This document shows, one piece after another, positions 25,528-37,145 of a stretch of 64,000 bases of DNA. Under the pieces are notes generated by a model. That model saw only the letters and a program-made list of their open reading frames with translations, did not search any database and was not told the DNA's origin. Position 1 is the stretch's first letter. Each line of letters opens with the position of its first letter. Where the stretch lies: NCBI GenBank assembly GCA_037013685.1, contig CM072902.1:13558747-13622746 (forward strand). Direction: 5' to 3'. The stretch is from Acridotheres tristis (lineage: Eukaryota; Chordata; Aves; Passeriformes; Sturnidae). Made by a program: the position numbers and the translations under genes.

Positions 25528-25758
25528 TGCTCTCTGCTCTCTGCTCTTTATTCTCTGTTCTCTGCTCTGTTCTCTGTTCTGTTCTCAGCTCTCTCCCCTT
25601 TACTTTCTGCTCTTTTCTCTCTGTTCTCTCCCCTTTTCTCTCTCTCCCCTTTTCTCGCTCCCCTGCTCTTTTCTCTCTGCTCTCTCCCCTTTTCTCTTGC
25701 TCTCTCCCCTTTTCTCTCTGCCCTCTGCTCTTTTCTCTCTGCCCTCTGCTCTCTGCAG
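25528..25758 (+). repeat. 230-bp pyrimidine-rich tract (CTCTGCTCTTTT-like) ending in an acceptor-like CAG
   Basis: This is almost entirely C and T, built from ctctctgctct and ctctccccttttct pieces, with a scattered G. It ends in ctctctgcag at 25758. A strand bias this long can form triplex DNA. The final bases look like a strong 3' splice site, but the following sequence has no ADGRD1 match. Confidence 0.85.
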
Positions 25759-26610
25759 TGCTCAGCTGGGCTCCCCCTGTGCCGAACAAGTTGTTTTAGT
25801 GGTGTTTTAGTCCGGGACATTACAGGGTAAATAGGTTGGATAATGGATGAGAAGTGAAACGCAGGGACGGGAAAGCACCTGTGAAAAGTCACTCGGGGAA
25901 AAGCGAATTGGGGAATAAAACCAAACGTCCTGAATCCAAGTGACTTTTTGATTACACAAAATAAACATTCCCTTATCTCGCCTGGCGGGCCTGAATATCT
26001 TGTCCTTAAGCAAGCATGAGTTTTTTGTCATTTTTCCCACTCTTATCGAGAGGACCGAGCGCTGCCTCCGTGCGCTCTGGGATGTTTATTGTGCTCTGGT
26101 TTTATTTGTGCTGCGCTGCTCGCGGGAGATCAGCGGGGCCGGGGAAGGATAAATGACGATTAGCGGCTGTCAAGGGATGTAAGGGCTGAAAGGGTCAATA
26201 TAAAACAAAGGCTGCCGTGTATAATTCACAAAGAATGTGAGGCGCTGCCTTTCAGAGGCAACTGGCAGAGCCGGGATTTAACGAGAATGGAAAATGCTAA
26301 CATATAAATCCCGTCCTACAAAAATGTATTAACAACAAACGTTCTGAGTGGTAACTATTTCTGCCATTAAGCCTGGTACTCTGTTTCTGACGCGAGCTAT
26401 TGAAACTCCTCCTAAAGCTTCCATTAAATCATGTCTCCAAAACTCCCTTTAGAACATCGTCCTCTGTTTGGAAGGGAATTACTCTGGAGATGGATGAGGA
26501 CAAACCAGAATATCTGACAAAAGCTTGGGTTTTTCTGAAGCGTGGAACACAGACCTGAGCAGACTCTGGCTGGACTGGGGGGTTCCAGAGGAGCTGGTGC
26601 TTTCCTCCAG
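25759..26610. other. Non-coding, unique, with a CpG-retaining block
   Basis: No repeat was seen. The part at about 26040-26420 is unique and keeps many CpG dinucleotides (gaggaccgagcgctgc, ctgctcgcgggagatcagcg, gacgattagcggctg) next to AT-rich motifs such as aacaaag. It is a candidate regulatory element, and this is only an inference from composition. Confidence 0.4.
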
Positions 26611-26746
26611 GAGCATGCCCTGAGAATCCTCTGAGCATCCCCAGAGTATCCCCTGAGAATCCCCTGAGAATCCTCTGAGCATCCCCTGAGAATTCCCCGA
26701 GTATCCCCAGAGCATCTCCTGAGCATCCCTTGAGCATCCCCTGAGC
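26611..26746. repeat. Degenerate 10-12 bp repeat (ctgagcatcccc)
   Basis: Alternating units are ctgagaatcc, ctgagcatcccc and agagtatcccc, about 12 in all. Confidence 0.85.
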
Positions 26747-28327
26747 TCTATTCCCAAATATTCCATAACCAGTTCATTATTCCTCTTATTATCATGCAGA
26801 ATAAGTGAAATTTTAATGTTTCACTGCTCCAGGCTGCCAAAGTCCTTGTGCTCTTCAAAGAGAAGGGCTCGGATTTTGTTCAGTGTTTGTGAAGGAAAAT
26901 TAGGGCATCTTTGTGCTTTTTAAAAATGTGTTCAGAAAAGGTGGTAGGGACTGTTTCTTCACTTGGAAATGTATCTTGGGATAGCTACGATGTGTCTGTT
27001 GTGTGAAAAATTGCCTGAAAGGTCTCTAAAGCCTTCTCCATAATAAGTATGAGTGAATATGGATTGATTCTTCTTAATTATGACTTTCACTCTTGTAGGA
27101 AACAGATGTTTGCTAACTCAGATTTCATTTCTGGCTTGGCAGAGAAGAGTGTGCAGCTGGAACCAAGAAGGGTCAGTGAGACTTTGCCATTGCTTTGGGA
27201 TTTTCAGCTTTGTGCTGCTTTTGAGCTCAGCACAAACTTCTTGCTGCTGCTGCAGTTTGATACTCGCAGGCAGCAAAGTTCTGTTCCGTGGGCTCCAGCC
27301 CCTCCTGAGCTTGGTAAATCTGGTTTTCCAAATTCCAGGCAATGCTGGGCTGGGGGTGCTGTGGCTCAGGGTTTCTTGTTTCCCACTGAAATTCCCTGAG
27401 CCTCAGGAACTGGGAACCACAACTGAAATGCTGAGAGTCTGGAATGGTTCTTGTCTGATGCAGATGTTTCTCTTCTTGAAAAAATTTTAAAAAGCTATCA
27501 GGAGGAAAAGTCCAGGCGCTGTTTTGGAAACCAAGAATTGTGGGAATACTGCCTAACAGGAGAAGTATTTTTAAACGTGATTGTCCTGTGTGCATCCCTT
27601 TAAGGGATTCTGGTTTCTGCCTTCCTTCTGGGCCCTGCCACAGCTCCTGTCATTGCCCCCACAGTGTTTCCTGTCACAGCTCTCTGCTGGCTTCTATGGC
27701 ACGGGGAAACATTTCTGGGCAAAGGGAAACGTTCCTGCCTTTGTCAAAGTGCTACAGGTGAATGGGGGGAGAGGAAGATTCATTTGCTTCTTTCATTGTG
27801 GTTCTGTTGGATTAGAGAAGGTGTTATAAATTATAAATCATTTATAAATGATTATATATTTTATATAAATAGCTTTTTCTACTACACCAGTTGTTTTCCC
27901 TTGGGAATACTTTCACATCAGTTAAGAAAAACAGTGGATTAAGGAAGGGTGCAGAGAAGGCACATCTGCTTCTTGTTTTAGAAAAGTGACACCCTTTAAT
28001 AGAGTAATGCAGAGTAGCAGAAAAAGGCACAGAAAAGAAAACAAAAAAACCTTAACAAAAGGCACCATTGTCTATTTCGTTAAGCAGTTTTGGAAAGTTA
28101 TCATGGATTTGTATCAGCAGGATCACAAAGTCTGTTGCATTATGCTGCTTGTAAGGCGGGTGGGGAAAGGCTGAAATTTGATTCATCTGCCCAAAAAATT
28201 CCTGTGAGCTTCCAGCAGCGTGTGAGCAGGATTTGGCAGGGCTGGAGGACGGTTTGCACTGACAGCTCTGTCACGGGGGTTACTTGCCTTGGAAATAAAG
28301 TTTTCAAGGAGCAGCCTGGGAGAGCAG
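26747..28327. other. Non-coding, unique sequence
   Basis: AT-rich unique DNA. Two acceptor-like and donor-like pairs were looked at (27088-27173 and 28085-28155) and neither encodes a recognisable ADGRD1 segment. At 27825-27870 there is an AT-rich partial inverted repeat around tataaatgattatatatttt. Confidence 0.4.
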
Positions 28328-28400
28328 CAGGGGCAGGGGCAGGGGCAGGGCAGGGCAGAGCAGGGCAGGGCAGGGCAGGGCAGAGCAGGGCAGGGCAGAG
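28328..28400 (+). repeat. GGGGCA / GGGCA repeat with quadruplex potential
   Basis: Three ggggca units are followed by about eight gggca units, with a few agagca interruptions. Four or more G runs of at least three separated by two bases meet the usual quadruplex pattern on the plus strand, which is also the pre-mRNA sense if the intron assignment holds. Confidence 0.9.
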
Positions 28401-29649
28401 AGCATCAGCCCAGGTGCTGCAGGGACCAGCCTGGGCAAGGAAAATCCCCCAGGCACCTCCTGCAGGAGCCAGGACGGGCCCTGGAGCTTTGGCTCCTCCA
28501 GCTCTGCCTCCTCCATGCTCCTGGATTCCTGCAGCCTGGCCAGTCCACCCAGATGTCCTGGAAGAGATCAGAGCATCAAGGACAGAAATGAGATCCTGGT
28601 GGTGGGAGAAGGGCCCGCGGGGTTTCTGGCCCCTGGGGGATCTCCAGGTGGATCTGCCACTGAAACAAAGAGAGTTCCTTTTTTTATTTATTTGCCAATT
28701 GGAAAAACAAACTCTTTTGGAGCACTGACAATCACACTGGGTTTCTTCTTCTGTGCACTGAGATGTTCTGGAGCTCTGAGCTGGGTGGGCACGGGTGAAA
28801 GCAGAAGAGCTGCTTTTGTGCATCCATTAAATCAGAATAAAGCCTTTTAAACAGTGAGGAATTGCCTCAGCATGGGCACCTCGGGTGGAATAAGTTGCAT
28901 TTTTCCTTACTTGGTTGAAATGAGATGTCTTTGGAGGCAGCCTGAGTTCATGAATTTTGGAGGGGCAATGTCAGCTGGGAGGTTGTGCCAAGGGCGAAGG
29001 GGAGGGTCCCACGGCTGGCGGTGGTGGCTCTGCATAAACCATTCTGTTAATGGCACACGGGGGGAACCGCAGCTCTCCTGCCTTTCCATTCCATTGCCTT
29101 GCTGAAACACAGAGAGCCAGGGCTGCCCTCAGTCCATCCTTCAGCACAGCTCTGCATGGCTCTGGACTTTTAACTTTTCTCTTGCATATGGATATAACTG
29201 TGTGACTGTAAAGACACATCTAAACTCCCTGACTGCTGTATTGCTAATTATGTAAATGAGACCATTTCTTGAGAGACAATATCAATATTTTTGCCTCTTC
29301 ATTCTTTGGAACAGAGCTGTGCTTTAAAGGAACATGAGAAGTGTTTTCACTTTGCTTCAAGGCAACTTTTCCTACAGATCACCAGCTCAGTTCTGTGTCT
29401 CTTGGTGCTTACAGAAGGAGAGGCTGCTGAGCTCTGCTTCTCACTGACTGGCATTTACATTTTTTAACCATCAAATATTTACTGATGTAACCCAGTTGCT
29501 CCCCAAATTGAATTTCAAAGGTCCTTATCCTGTAATTTCTATTTGCACACATCTTCCATTCAAGGCAGCTCCATGCATCTCTAATGAAAGTGAGCCTGCT
29601 TCTTTCTGGAGCTGGTTTTTAACCTTTCTGTGCTCTCCTCTATCAGCAT
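28401..29649. other. Non-coding, unique sequence
   Basis: Unique, GC-rich at left and AT-rich from 29220. No gene, RNA or mobile element was recognised. Confidence 0.45.
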
Positions 29650-30080
29650 AATTTACAATATTGTGATTGTTATTAATGCAGGCTGCAGTCAGTGGTGTTT
29701 GGCAGGGCTGTACACTGCACAATTTGCAATATTGTGGTTGTTATTGATGGATTGTTATTGATGCAGGCAGTTTGGAGGGCTGTACACTGCACAATTTGCA
29801 ATATTTTGGTTGTTATTGATGGATTGTTATTGATGCAGGCAGTTTGGAGGGCTGTACACTGCACAATTTGCAATATTGTGGTTGTTATTGATGGATTGTT
29901 ATTGATGCAGGCAGTTTGGAGGGCTGTACACTGCACAATTTGCAATATTGTGGTTGTTATTAATGGATTGTTATTGATGCAGGCAGTTTGGAGGGCTGTA
30001 CACTGCACAATTTGCAATATTTTGGTTGTTATTGATGGATTGTTATTGATGCAGGCAGTTTGGAGGGCTGTACACTGCAG
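29650..30080. repeat. 72-bp tandem repeat, about 5.5 units
   Basis: The unit contains ggcagtttggagggctgtac, actgcacaatttgcaatatt and two gttattgatg pieces. The first copy (29650-29700) is diverged and truncated. Copies differ at single positions (attgtgg or attttgg, gatgg or aatgg). Confidence 0.95.
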
Positions 30081-32387
30081 AGCTGCACCTTGAGCAGTTG
30101 TGGCTCCAAACTGAGAGTTTTGGCTTGCAGCTCCCCCACACAAACACCCACAGGCACCCAGGGCAGAGAGCAGGGGAAAAGGGGAAATGCACTGTCAGAT
30201 ATTTGAGATTTTGGACCTGAAGCAGGACAAGCAGCAAGGGACAGTTTCTGTAAATCACAAACAGTGTGTGACAGAGCACAGGGCCTGGCAGCCCTCACTG
30301 ACATCTGCAAGTGCTCACATTTGCCTTGGCAGCTGTTGCATGAAGCCCCTTGCTCATGCTGTAAAAAAAGATGTGATCCTGTTGAGAAAATGGCTTTTTT
30401 ATTCCAATGGATGTGGACCTGGTAGCAGAAAAATGGCAAGATCTTCTGATGCTCTACATGTTTGAAAGCAGCAAATTTTTTTGCTATGTGCCATAATTGA
30501 AAAAGAAAGCACCAGGACAATTTCCCCATCCATTCCCTCCTCCTCTTTTCTCTCTCTTAGAGAAATGGTATCTGGTAGAGCAGCCAAGATATTTTTCAGT
30601 CTGTTGCTCATGGGTCTTTTCATTACTTTTTTGTTCTCACACTGCTTGCCCAACCCAGCAGCTGTTAAATAGACAACGCTGAGAACTGGGGCTGGATATT
30701 GGTGTAACATTTGATTAACACTATTCTTGCAGGAAATTGATATGTCAACTATTTTTAGCCTCAGGCAAAGGAATAATCAAACCCAATCCATGTGGCAACC
30801 CTCTCTGATTTCAGATGACTTTGCAACCTCTGATATTTCATTTTTAACTTTATATTGCTGTCTGTCACAGTTTCCCACCCTTGGTGATTTCATGCAGGTT
30901 TTTTTTGTTTTTTTTTTAACTGTGTGATTGTCCCATTAGGAAATAAATCCAGCAAACTTTCCTGTTGGCCCGGGGAGCCTCCAGCGTTGTGTTCATTGCT
31001 TCAGAAAGTGTGTGTGCTGGCACAGCTCTGCTCACAACAACGAAACAACTGAACGTCTGGCTTTTACCCACAGCACACTCCAATTCCCTATTCGTAACCT
31101 ACATTCCTTTCTGTGCAATTTACAGGTTTTTTTCATTACATATGCTAGTTACATCTTAGGGTGAATCAGTCAAATGGACTCTAAATTAAAATAGTTGGCT
31201 GATCTAAGCCCAAAATCTGTTGCAATGCGGTTTTCTCATAGCCTGGAAGAAAACAGCCAATACCAAAGAAATGGGTGATTATTCTTTCTGTCTGTCTTTT
31301 TCCAGGTAACTGAGTAGATGAATGTACCCTAAAGTTTTAATCTTCTAGGTAATTAGGAGAAATAGATGGAAAAGAAAGTCAATAAACCATGTGTCCCTGA
31401 ATAGGTCACACTAATAGTCAGGATGTCACTGTGAGGACAGGAAATCCTTAAATTAGACACATCATTTTAGTCCCTAATTTAATCCATAAACCAGAATCAG
31501 AATTTGTTTTCAATCATACGCACATGGATATGTAAGTGAGGCTGTGAATGGCTCAAAAGACACAAACATGCAGACAAGAGGCTTGTTTAGTGCCTTTTCT
31601 TGCCAACTTCAAAATAATCCCTAGGAGGTTGAGAAAGCAAGGCTTAAACCTCTCAGAATCAGACAAAATTCTGTGTTTTGCAAACAGAGACAAGTGGGCT
31701 CCAAACTGAAGTTACTGGGGTGAATTGTCAGCTGCTCTGGATGGGAGGAAGCCAAAAACTCTGGGCTTGGAGCTGCTGGGCTCAGGTCAGTGCCAGCCCT
31801 GCCCCAAAGGTTCGTCCCTCCTCACCCTGCACAATGAAGGTGCACGCCCTGCACTCCTGCTGGCCACCTCTCTGTGGCCAAATATTTGCTTTTTGAATGC
31901 AGGGGAGGGGAGGAGAGACAAGCTAATCTCAGGAAGGTTCACCCCACCCTCTGCTTGGCTCCTGGCAATCCTCCCCAGCAGCAGCTGGCTGCCTGTTTTC
32001 CTTCTGCAGTTGTGTTCCTGACATTTCCTGCAAGTAGGTTTTCCTGAGGGTTTCCAGCAGTCCTTCCAGCCCCCAGCCCCCTGTCCTGGCCTCCTGCTGC
32101 TCTCAGCTTGGTTTGTGTGGGTTTCCCAGCAGGGCTGTGCTCCCAGCACACACCTGCCTGCACACCCTCTCTGCAATCCTCTCCCTTGCTGGGCCTGGCT
32201 TTGCCTGCCTGGCTGCTTCCCTGGGAGCCAGGGCTGGCTGCAGGGGATGCTGGCCACTCCCACAGGCACAGGATTATTAATGCTGGAAAAGCCCCTCGGG
32301 ATGCTGAGCCCAACCAGCCCTTCCTGAAGGTCCAGGCTCTGCCCCTTCCTGGGGCCGAGGGTCCTTTCCCCCTGCAGTGTAATTCTC
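30081..32387. other. Non-coding, unique sequence with a probable CR1 piece
   Basis: No tandem repeat. T runs lie at about 30900-30919. A likely reverse-strand CR1 tail at about 32262-32325 is listed separately. A strong-looking acceptor (tctgtctttttccag near 31305) leads into stops and does not match ADGRD1. Confidence 0.45.
32262..32325 (-). mobile_element. Probable CR1 LINE 3' end fragment, minus orientation
   Basis: The sequence attaatgctggaaaagcccc, followed by ctcgggatgctgagcccaac, resembles the complement of the conserved CR1 3' region found throughout bird genomes. It is short and diverged, so the call is tentative. Confidence 0.4.
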
Positions 32388-32911
32388 TTTTGGAGAAGCT
32401 GTGTGCAACACTCTCCTTGCAGAAAAAATGATTTACAGAATGTGGGTTATTTTTGGGGGGAGAAGCTGTGTGCAACCCTCTTCATGCAGAAGGAATGATT
32501 TGAAGAATGTGGATTGGTTTTTTGGGAGAAGCTGTGTGTAACTCTCCTTGCAGAAGGAATGATTTGCAGAATGTGGGTTATTTTTTTGGGGAGAAGCTGT
32601 GTGTAACTCTCTCCATGCAGAAGGAATGATTTGCAGAATGTGGGTTATTTTTTGGGGGAGAAGCTGTGTGTAACTCTCTCCTTGCAGAAGGAATGATTTG
32701 CAGAATGTGGGTTATTTTTTGGGGGAGAAGCTGTGTGTAACTCTCTCCATGCAGAAGGAATGATTTGCAGAATGTGGGTTATTTTTTGGGAGAAGCTGTG
32801 TGTAAGTCTCTCCATGCAGAAGGAATGATTTGCAGAATGTGGGTTATTTTTTTGGGAGAAGCTGTGTGTAACTCTCTCCATGCAGAAGGAATGATTTGCA
32901 GAATGTGGATT
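32388..32911. repeat. 65-67 bp tandem repeat, about 8 units
   Basis: Each unit holds gggagaagctgtgtgtaact, ctctccatgcagaagg, aatgatttgcagaatgtggg and a T run of variable length. The leftmost copies are the most diverged. Every unit includes taactctctccatgcag or the ccttgcag form, which resembles a weak branch point, pyrimidine tract and 3' splice site. Confidence 0.95.
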
Positions 32912-33930
32912 AGTGAGAGCACATGCACAGATCCTGGATTACTCAGTGTGCTTCTACTTTCCCTCTCCTGAAAGCTTCATAAAGTGTCCTTTCACAGGCT
33001 TTTAATAACACTCCAGTGACTTAATCTTCCACTGTAAAAGCTGACTTGTATTTTAAGCTTTCTGCTATCAATGTCATTAAATCAATATCCTCAGTTCTAC
33101 AGGATCCAAGTCACATATAAGCTGTCACACACAGTTTAACTTAAGAAGTGCAACATTGAGGTACAGTCAGTTCCTTTCTCATAGATTAGAGAGCACTTTG
33201 AAGTAGAGCTGTTGAAGATCAGAGGGAGTTGATTCCTCTGCAGCCACTTTCTTATGTGTTGGGGCTTTCTCTCCTAATGACAGTTCTGCTGAGAGCTCCA
33301 GTGAAGTCTCACAAGATGAGTATTTTATACAATTATCATAAATGCACTGGAAAGCCTTGTGGAGATTGTATCATGGGTGATAAAACATGGGACAGAATCT
33401 TTAAGAGAAATAAGAAGGCGAATTAGGATAGACCCTTCTTTTCCATTCTTTAATCTATTTCTTTATTTATCATTACTATTTGCTTATTCTTTCTCCATCT
33501 GAGTACATGCACAGCTCTGGACAGGTCAGAGCCTGGATGGCCTCACTTGGGGCAGTTCATGACGAGTGACATCTGTGTTTAGGATGGAGAAAAGCAATGA
33601 CTTGTCCCTTGCCAGAGAAATTCCTTGAGGGTAAAGTGTACATCTGGGATTTATTTGTGCAAAAGATACAGGACTGCAGGACCCTGTCTTCTTCCAACCT
33701 GACCCTGAGGTGCCCTTTCCATTCAGTGTATTGGAATCCAGATTTATCTAGAGAAATCCTACAAATCAGAAGTGGCAGTTACTGTTCCATCTTTGCTGTT
33801 ATTACAGCAGACCTTTCTCCTTTTCTGTGTTTTTTTAGTCACTGTCTGTCACAGAAGTGAAATAATTTGTCATACAAGCCAACTGTAGGTTCTTTCAATT
33901 GCTTACTTCAGGAGAGCTGGGGAGATGGTG
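32912..33930. other. Non-coding, unique sequence
   Basis: AT-rich unique DNA. No exon was recognised. The piece 33572-33630 between an AG and a GT was examined and does not encode ADGRD1. Confidence 0.45.
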
Positions 33931-34310
33931 GGCACAGCATCAGCTGGAAACAGCTGGCACAGCTGGCACGGCCATGGAGATGAGGGATACAACATCATCC
34001 AGCACAGCTGGCACAGCTGGCACAGCCATGGAGATGGACACAGCACCATCCAGCACAGCTGGCACAGCTGGCACAGGTGGCACAGCTGGCACAGCCATGG
34101 ACATAGGGGTATAACATCATCCAGCACAGCTGGCACAGCTGGCACAGCCATGGAGATGAGGGATACAACATCATCCAGCACAGCTGGCACAGCTGGCACA
34201 GCCATGGAGATGGACACAGCACCATCCAGCACAGCTGGCACAGCTGGCACAGCCATGGAGATGGACACAGCACCATCTGGCACAGCTGGCACAGCTGGCA
34301 CAGCTGGCCC
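33931..34310. repeat. Composite repeat of cacagctgg units with higher-order structure
   Basis: Nine-base cacagctgg units occur in pairs or triplets. They are separated by longer blocks containing ccatggagatggacacag or atgagggatacaacatcatc and then ccagcacagctgg. Nearly every unit contains CAGCTG, a palindromic E-box core. The outer period is about 55-60 bp. Confidence 0.9.
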
Positions 34311-35795
34311 GTGGCCTTGCTGCTGGTGGCACAGGATGGACTGTGCCAACAAAGCTGCAGATTCAGGAGTGGCAGGGGCACAGCTGAGTGCAGCAGGGAG
34401 GTGTTTCCTGAGGACCAGGGATGTGAGTCTGTCCCGTTGTCCCTGCCCAGGGTGGCACAGTGGCAGTGTGAGGTGCCAGTGCTGGCTCTGTCCCTGCTGG
34501 GAAGGGCTCCAGGTGTCCCCGGGGCCACAGCAGGAGGGTCAGTTGTGGTTCCTGCTCCCCCCGGAGCCCTGACCTGCGCCAGGTGTTCTGTGAAAGGCTG
34601 GGGGAGAGCAGGAGCAGAACTGGGAACGTGGGCAGGGATGAAGAGGGAACATTCCATCCGTGCTGGTGTGGGCTGGGCAGTAAATCCTCATCTCCCCCCA
34701 GGCAGGGGGGCTGGGGCAGCCCTGGCTGGGCAGAAATCTCGGTTTTGTGCTGCCCTGTGCCTGACACCCCTGCCCGGGCCCGGGACACAGCAGGATTGCA
34801 CCAGCAACTTCTTGTACTTGGTTGAGTTTCAGCAGGAGGAGCTGGGGGGGTTTCTTTCGTTCCCTAAAACAAGGAAAGCAAAACTTGATTTTTGTCTCGA
34901 CAGCAGAATTGTGTTGCAATAATCTGAGAGCTAATGTTAATTCACCAGTGATTTTTTTTTTATGTTGAAGACTCCTGTAATTAAAAAATTGCCATAAGAC
35001 AAGGACCACATAATGTGGATTTTAGGGATTTGTGTATTAGAAAGGGCTGAACAAACACTGGAAATCCTCAAGTTTGCATGTTTTGTCTGTAACAAACTAT
35101 TACTTCACTCCAATATAATTTGAATAATTTTGTCATCGAGCTCCAGTAATGGAGTGGAGAAGGGGATCTCAAATACAGGAATACAGGAGATTGAGTCAGT
35201 TGCTAAACCTGTTTATGGAAGATAGAAATTATGTCATTATAATGCTGAGGTGGGCTAAAATAAAACCCTGAATTACGGCATTGCTCTTTCAGTTTGAATG
35301 TATGTTTTAAAATAACTGCTGTTGTGGAAAGAAAATGTCTGGGAGTTGGTCACTGTAATGCACATATTTCAGAGTTACTAATCGTAAAATGGGACATTTT
35401 TATTACTCAGTGAGAACAAACGATGAACAAAACCCAAAGAAGCCAAATCTCTGCTGAAGAATGATGTTCCAATCCTGCAAAAATTAACTCATGGATTTGT
35501 GCTGGTGTGCAGTAACAATGCTGCTCTGCTGTTTGTATAACAGGACACAGATTTCTCAGCCAGACTGGTACAAGTTTAATCCCAGTGGGCAGAATTAACA
35601 CTGAATACCAGTTCTAGCATGTTTGGAGCTTGTGTTGAAGATATGAGAACTGAACAATTTTGCTGCCAGTTCTGGTGTGTTAATCTATAATAAGCCTCTA
35701 GAATTTATTGTAGCAATGAGAATGTGAAGTAGCTGAATATGGAATTTAGTCCTTTTTAAACATTCCCTCAGGGTTGGTAATTTTTTTTCTTGCAG
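34311..35795. other. Non-coding sequence leading to exon a
   Basis: GC-rich to about 34800, then AT-rich. It ends in the T-rich acceptor of exon a. No array abuts this acceptor, unlike the next three exons. No other exon was seen. Confidence 0.5.
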
Positions 35796-35869
35796 ACGCC
35801 CAGACAATACAGCCAAGCACTAAATAAAAGTAACAGAGTTCATCTTTACTGTGCATTTCTGGATTATAG
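35796..35869 (+). CDS. ADGRD1: ADGRD1 exon a: end of GAIN domain, start of GPS motif
   Basis: This 74-bp exon encodes TPRQYSQALNKSNR followed by VHLYCAFLDY and two bases of a serine codon. It lines up residue for residue with the human segment ending in NSSNRVFVYCAFLDFS. It supplies the first conserved GPS cysteine (in YCAF) and a possible N-glycosylation sequon (NKS). The acceptor follows a long T run (ttttttttcttgcag, ending at 35795) and the donor is gtaagt at 35870, giving a phase 2 intron. The exon starts on a codon boundary. It is too short to stand out as an open frame, and another frame has a stop within it. It was recognised by its match to the GPS and by the split serine that the next exon completes. 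The preceding exon, expected to end in a phase 0 donor, was not found upstream. Confidence 0.9.
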
Positions 35870-36925
35870 GTAAGTTGCATCACTCCAAACTCTTTGATTT
35901 GATGTCATTAAATTGCACTTACTTTGTCATGCTGTGCATTATCTGTGTTCTTCTTGCCTCCTTTCATTCACGGAAATAGTTAAAGAAATGGAACCATAGG
36001 CTGATAAAAACCACAATCTGAATGTTTGTTCTTCCCATAAATAGGAGACTTGTCATTCACAGACCCTGGCTTAGGTGGGCACTTGGGAACTGGAAACATC
36101 TTGTGATCAGAGCTGCAGACTGACAGAAATCTGCTTTCCTTGTTCCCTGAGTGTGTCCCTTGGCAGGTGCTGGGATGTCCCAAGGTGTCCAGGCTCAGGC
36201 TGGGCTGTTGTCCCCGGGTCTGTGCCACAGCATCCTGTGAGACCTGCACGTCAGAGCTGAGAACTTTGGCCAGTGCATGGAATGGATGAACACAAGATCC
36301 TTGAATGACAGTTAGAATTCAAGGGCAATAAATACCACCTCAAATTTCACTCAGGAAACAAGAGCTATGGAAAAGCAGTAGCTTTTTTTTTTCATTTTTT
36401 TTTTAAGACTGAATACATTTTTTTTTTTATTTTGAAGTACGCTGTTCTTAGTGAATTAATTGAGAGAGAATACAAATAGTGAATTTTTAATTTCATGGGG
36501 ATTAGCAGGTTTTGAGCCACAGCAGTGCAAGGCTGGTTGATGCAGCAGTGGTGTGGGGTGCTGGGATCCCTCCTGCACAGCAGGCACTTGGGAAGGGCAC
36601 AGGGAAGGTTTTCCTGAACTTTTGTTTCGCGGGTGTTGAGCTGCCCCAGCTGCTGCAGTTCTCGTTGTTATGGTTACTCACACTCCAAAAAATGAGGAGC
36701 AGATTTTAATGAAGCAGATGAGTATGGCTGGGCATCGTTCCTGTTCTGTTCTCACTGGGCCCTGGTAAGGATAAAACCTTAAATGTGAAATGTGTCCTTC
36801 CAGACGAGCCTCTCTGCTGCAGGATGGTTTTGTTGCTAGCACGGCATTAATTTGGTTTGTGACCCAGCCCAGACTCTGAGAGCTCAGGCAGTGCTGCAGG
36901 GCAGGAGCTTGAGGTGATGCCTGCC
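35870..36925 (+). other. ADGRD1: ADGRD1 intron a-b, 5' part
   Basis: Unique AT-rich intron after a gtaagt donor. T runs lie at about 36386-36432. Nothing else was seen. Confidence 0.7.
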
Positions 36926-37145
36926 TTTAAAACGAGCTCTGGGAGCAGGGCAGATCACTCAGCCCATCTAAAACGAGCTCTGGGAGCAGTGCAGATCACT
37001 CAGCCCATCTCAGGACGAGCTCTGGGAGCAGTGCAGATCACTCAGCCCATCTCAGGACGAGCTCTGGGAGCAGTGCAGATCACTCAGCCCATCTAAAACG
37101 AGCTCTGGGAGCAGTGCAGATCACTCAGCCCATCTCAGGACGAGC
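36926..37145. repeat. 41-bp tandem repeat, about 5 units
   Basis: The unit is aacgagctctgggagcag, then tgcagatcactcagcccatc, with either taaa or tcagg at the junction. Confidence 0.95.

Noticed and set aside
27088..27173. Possible exon (acceptor ctcttgtag, donor aaggtcagtg) encoding KQMFANSDFISGLAEKS
   Set aside because: The peptide does not match any part of ADGRD1 I can recall, and its phases were not shown to fit exon a.
28085..28155. Possible exon encoding FWKVIMDLYQQDHKVCCIML
   Set aside because: No family was recognised, and the flanking splice signals are weak.
33572..33630. Possible exon between gtgtttag and gtaaag
   Set aside because: No ADGRD1 similarity in any frame, and two of the three frames have stops.
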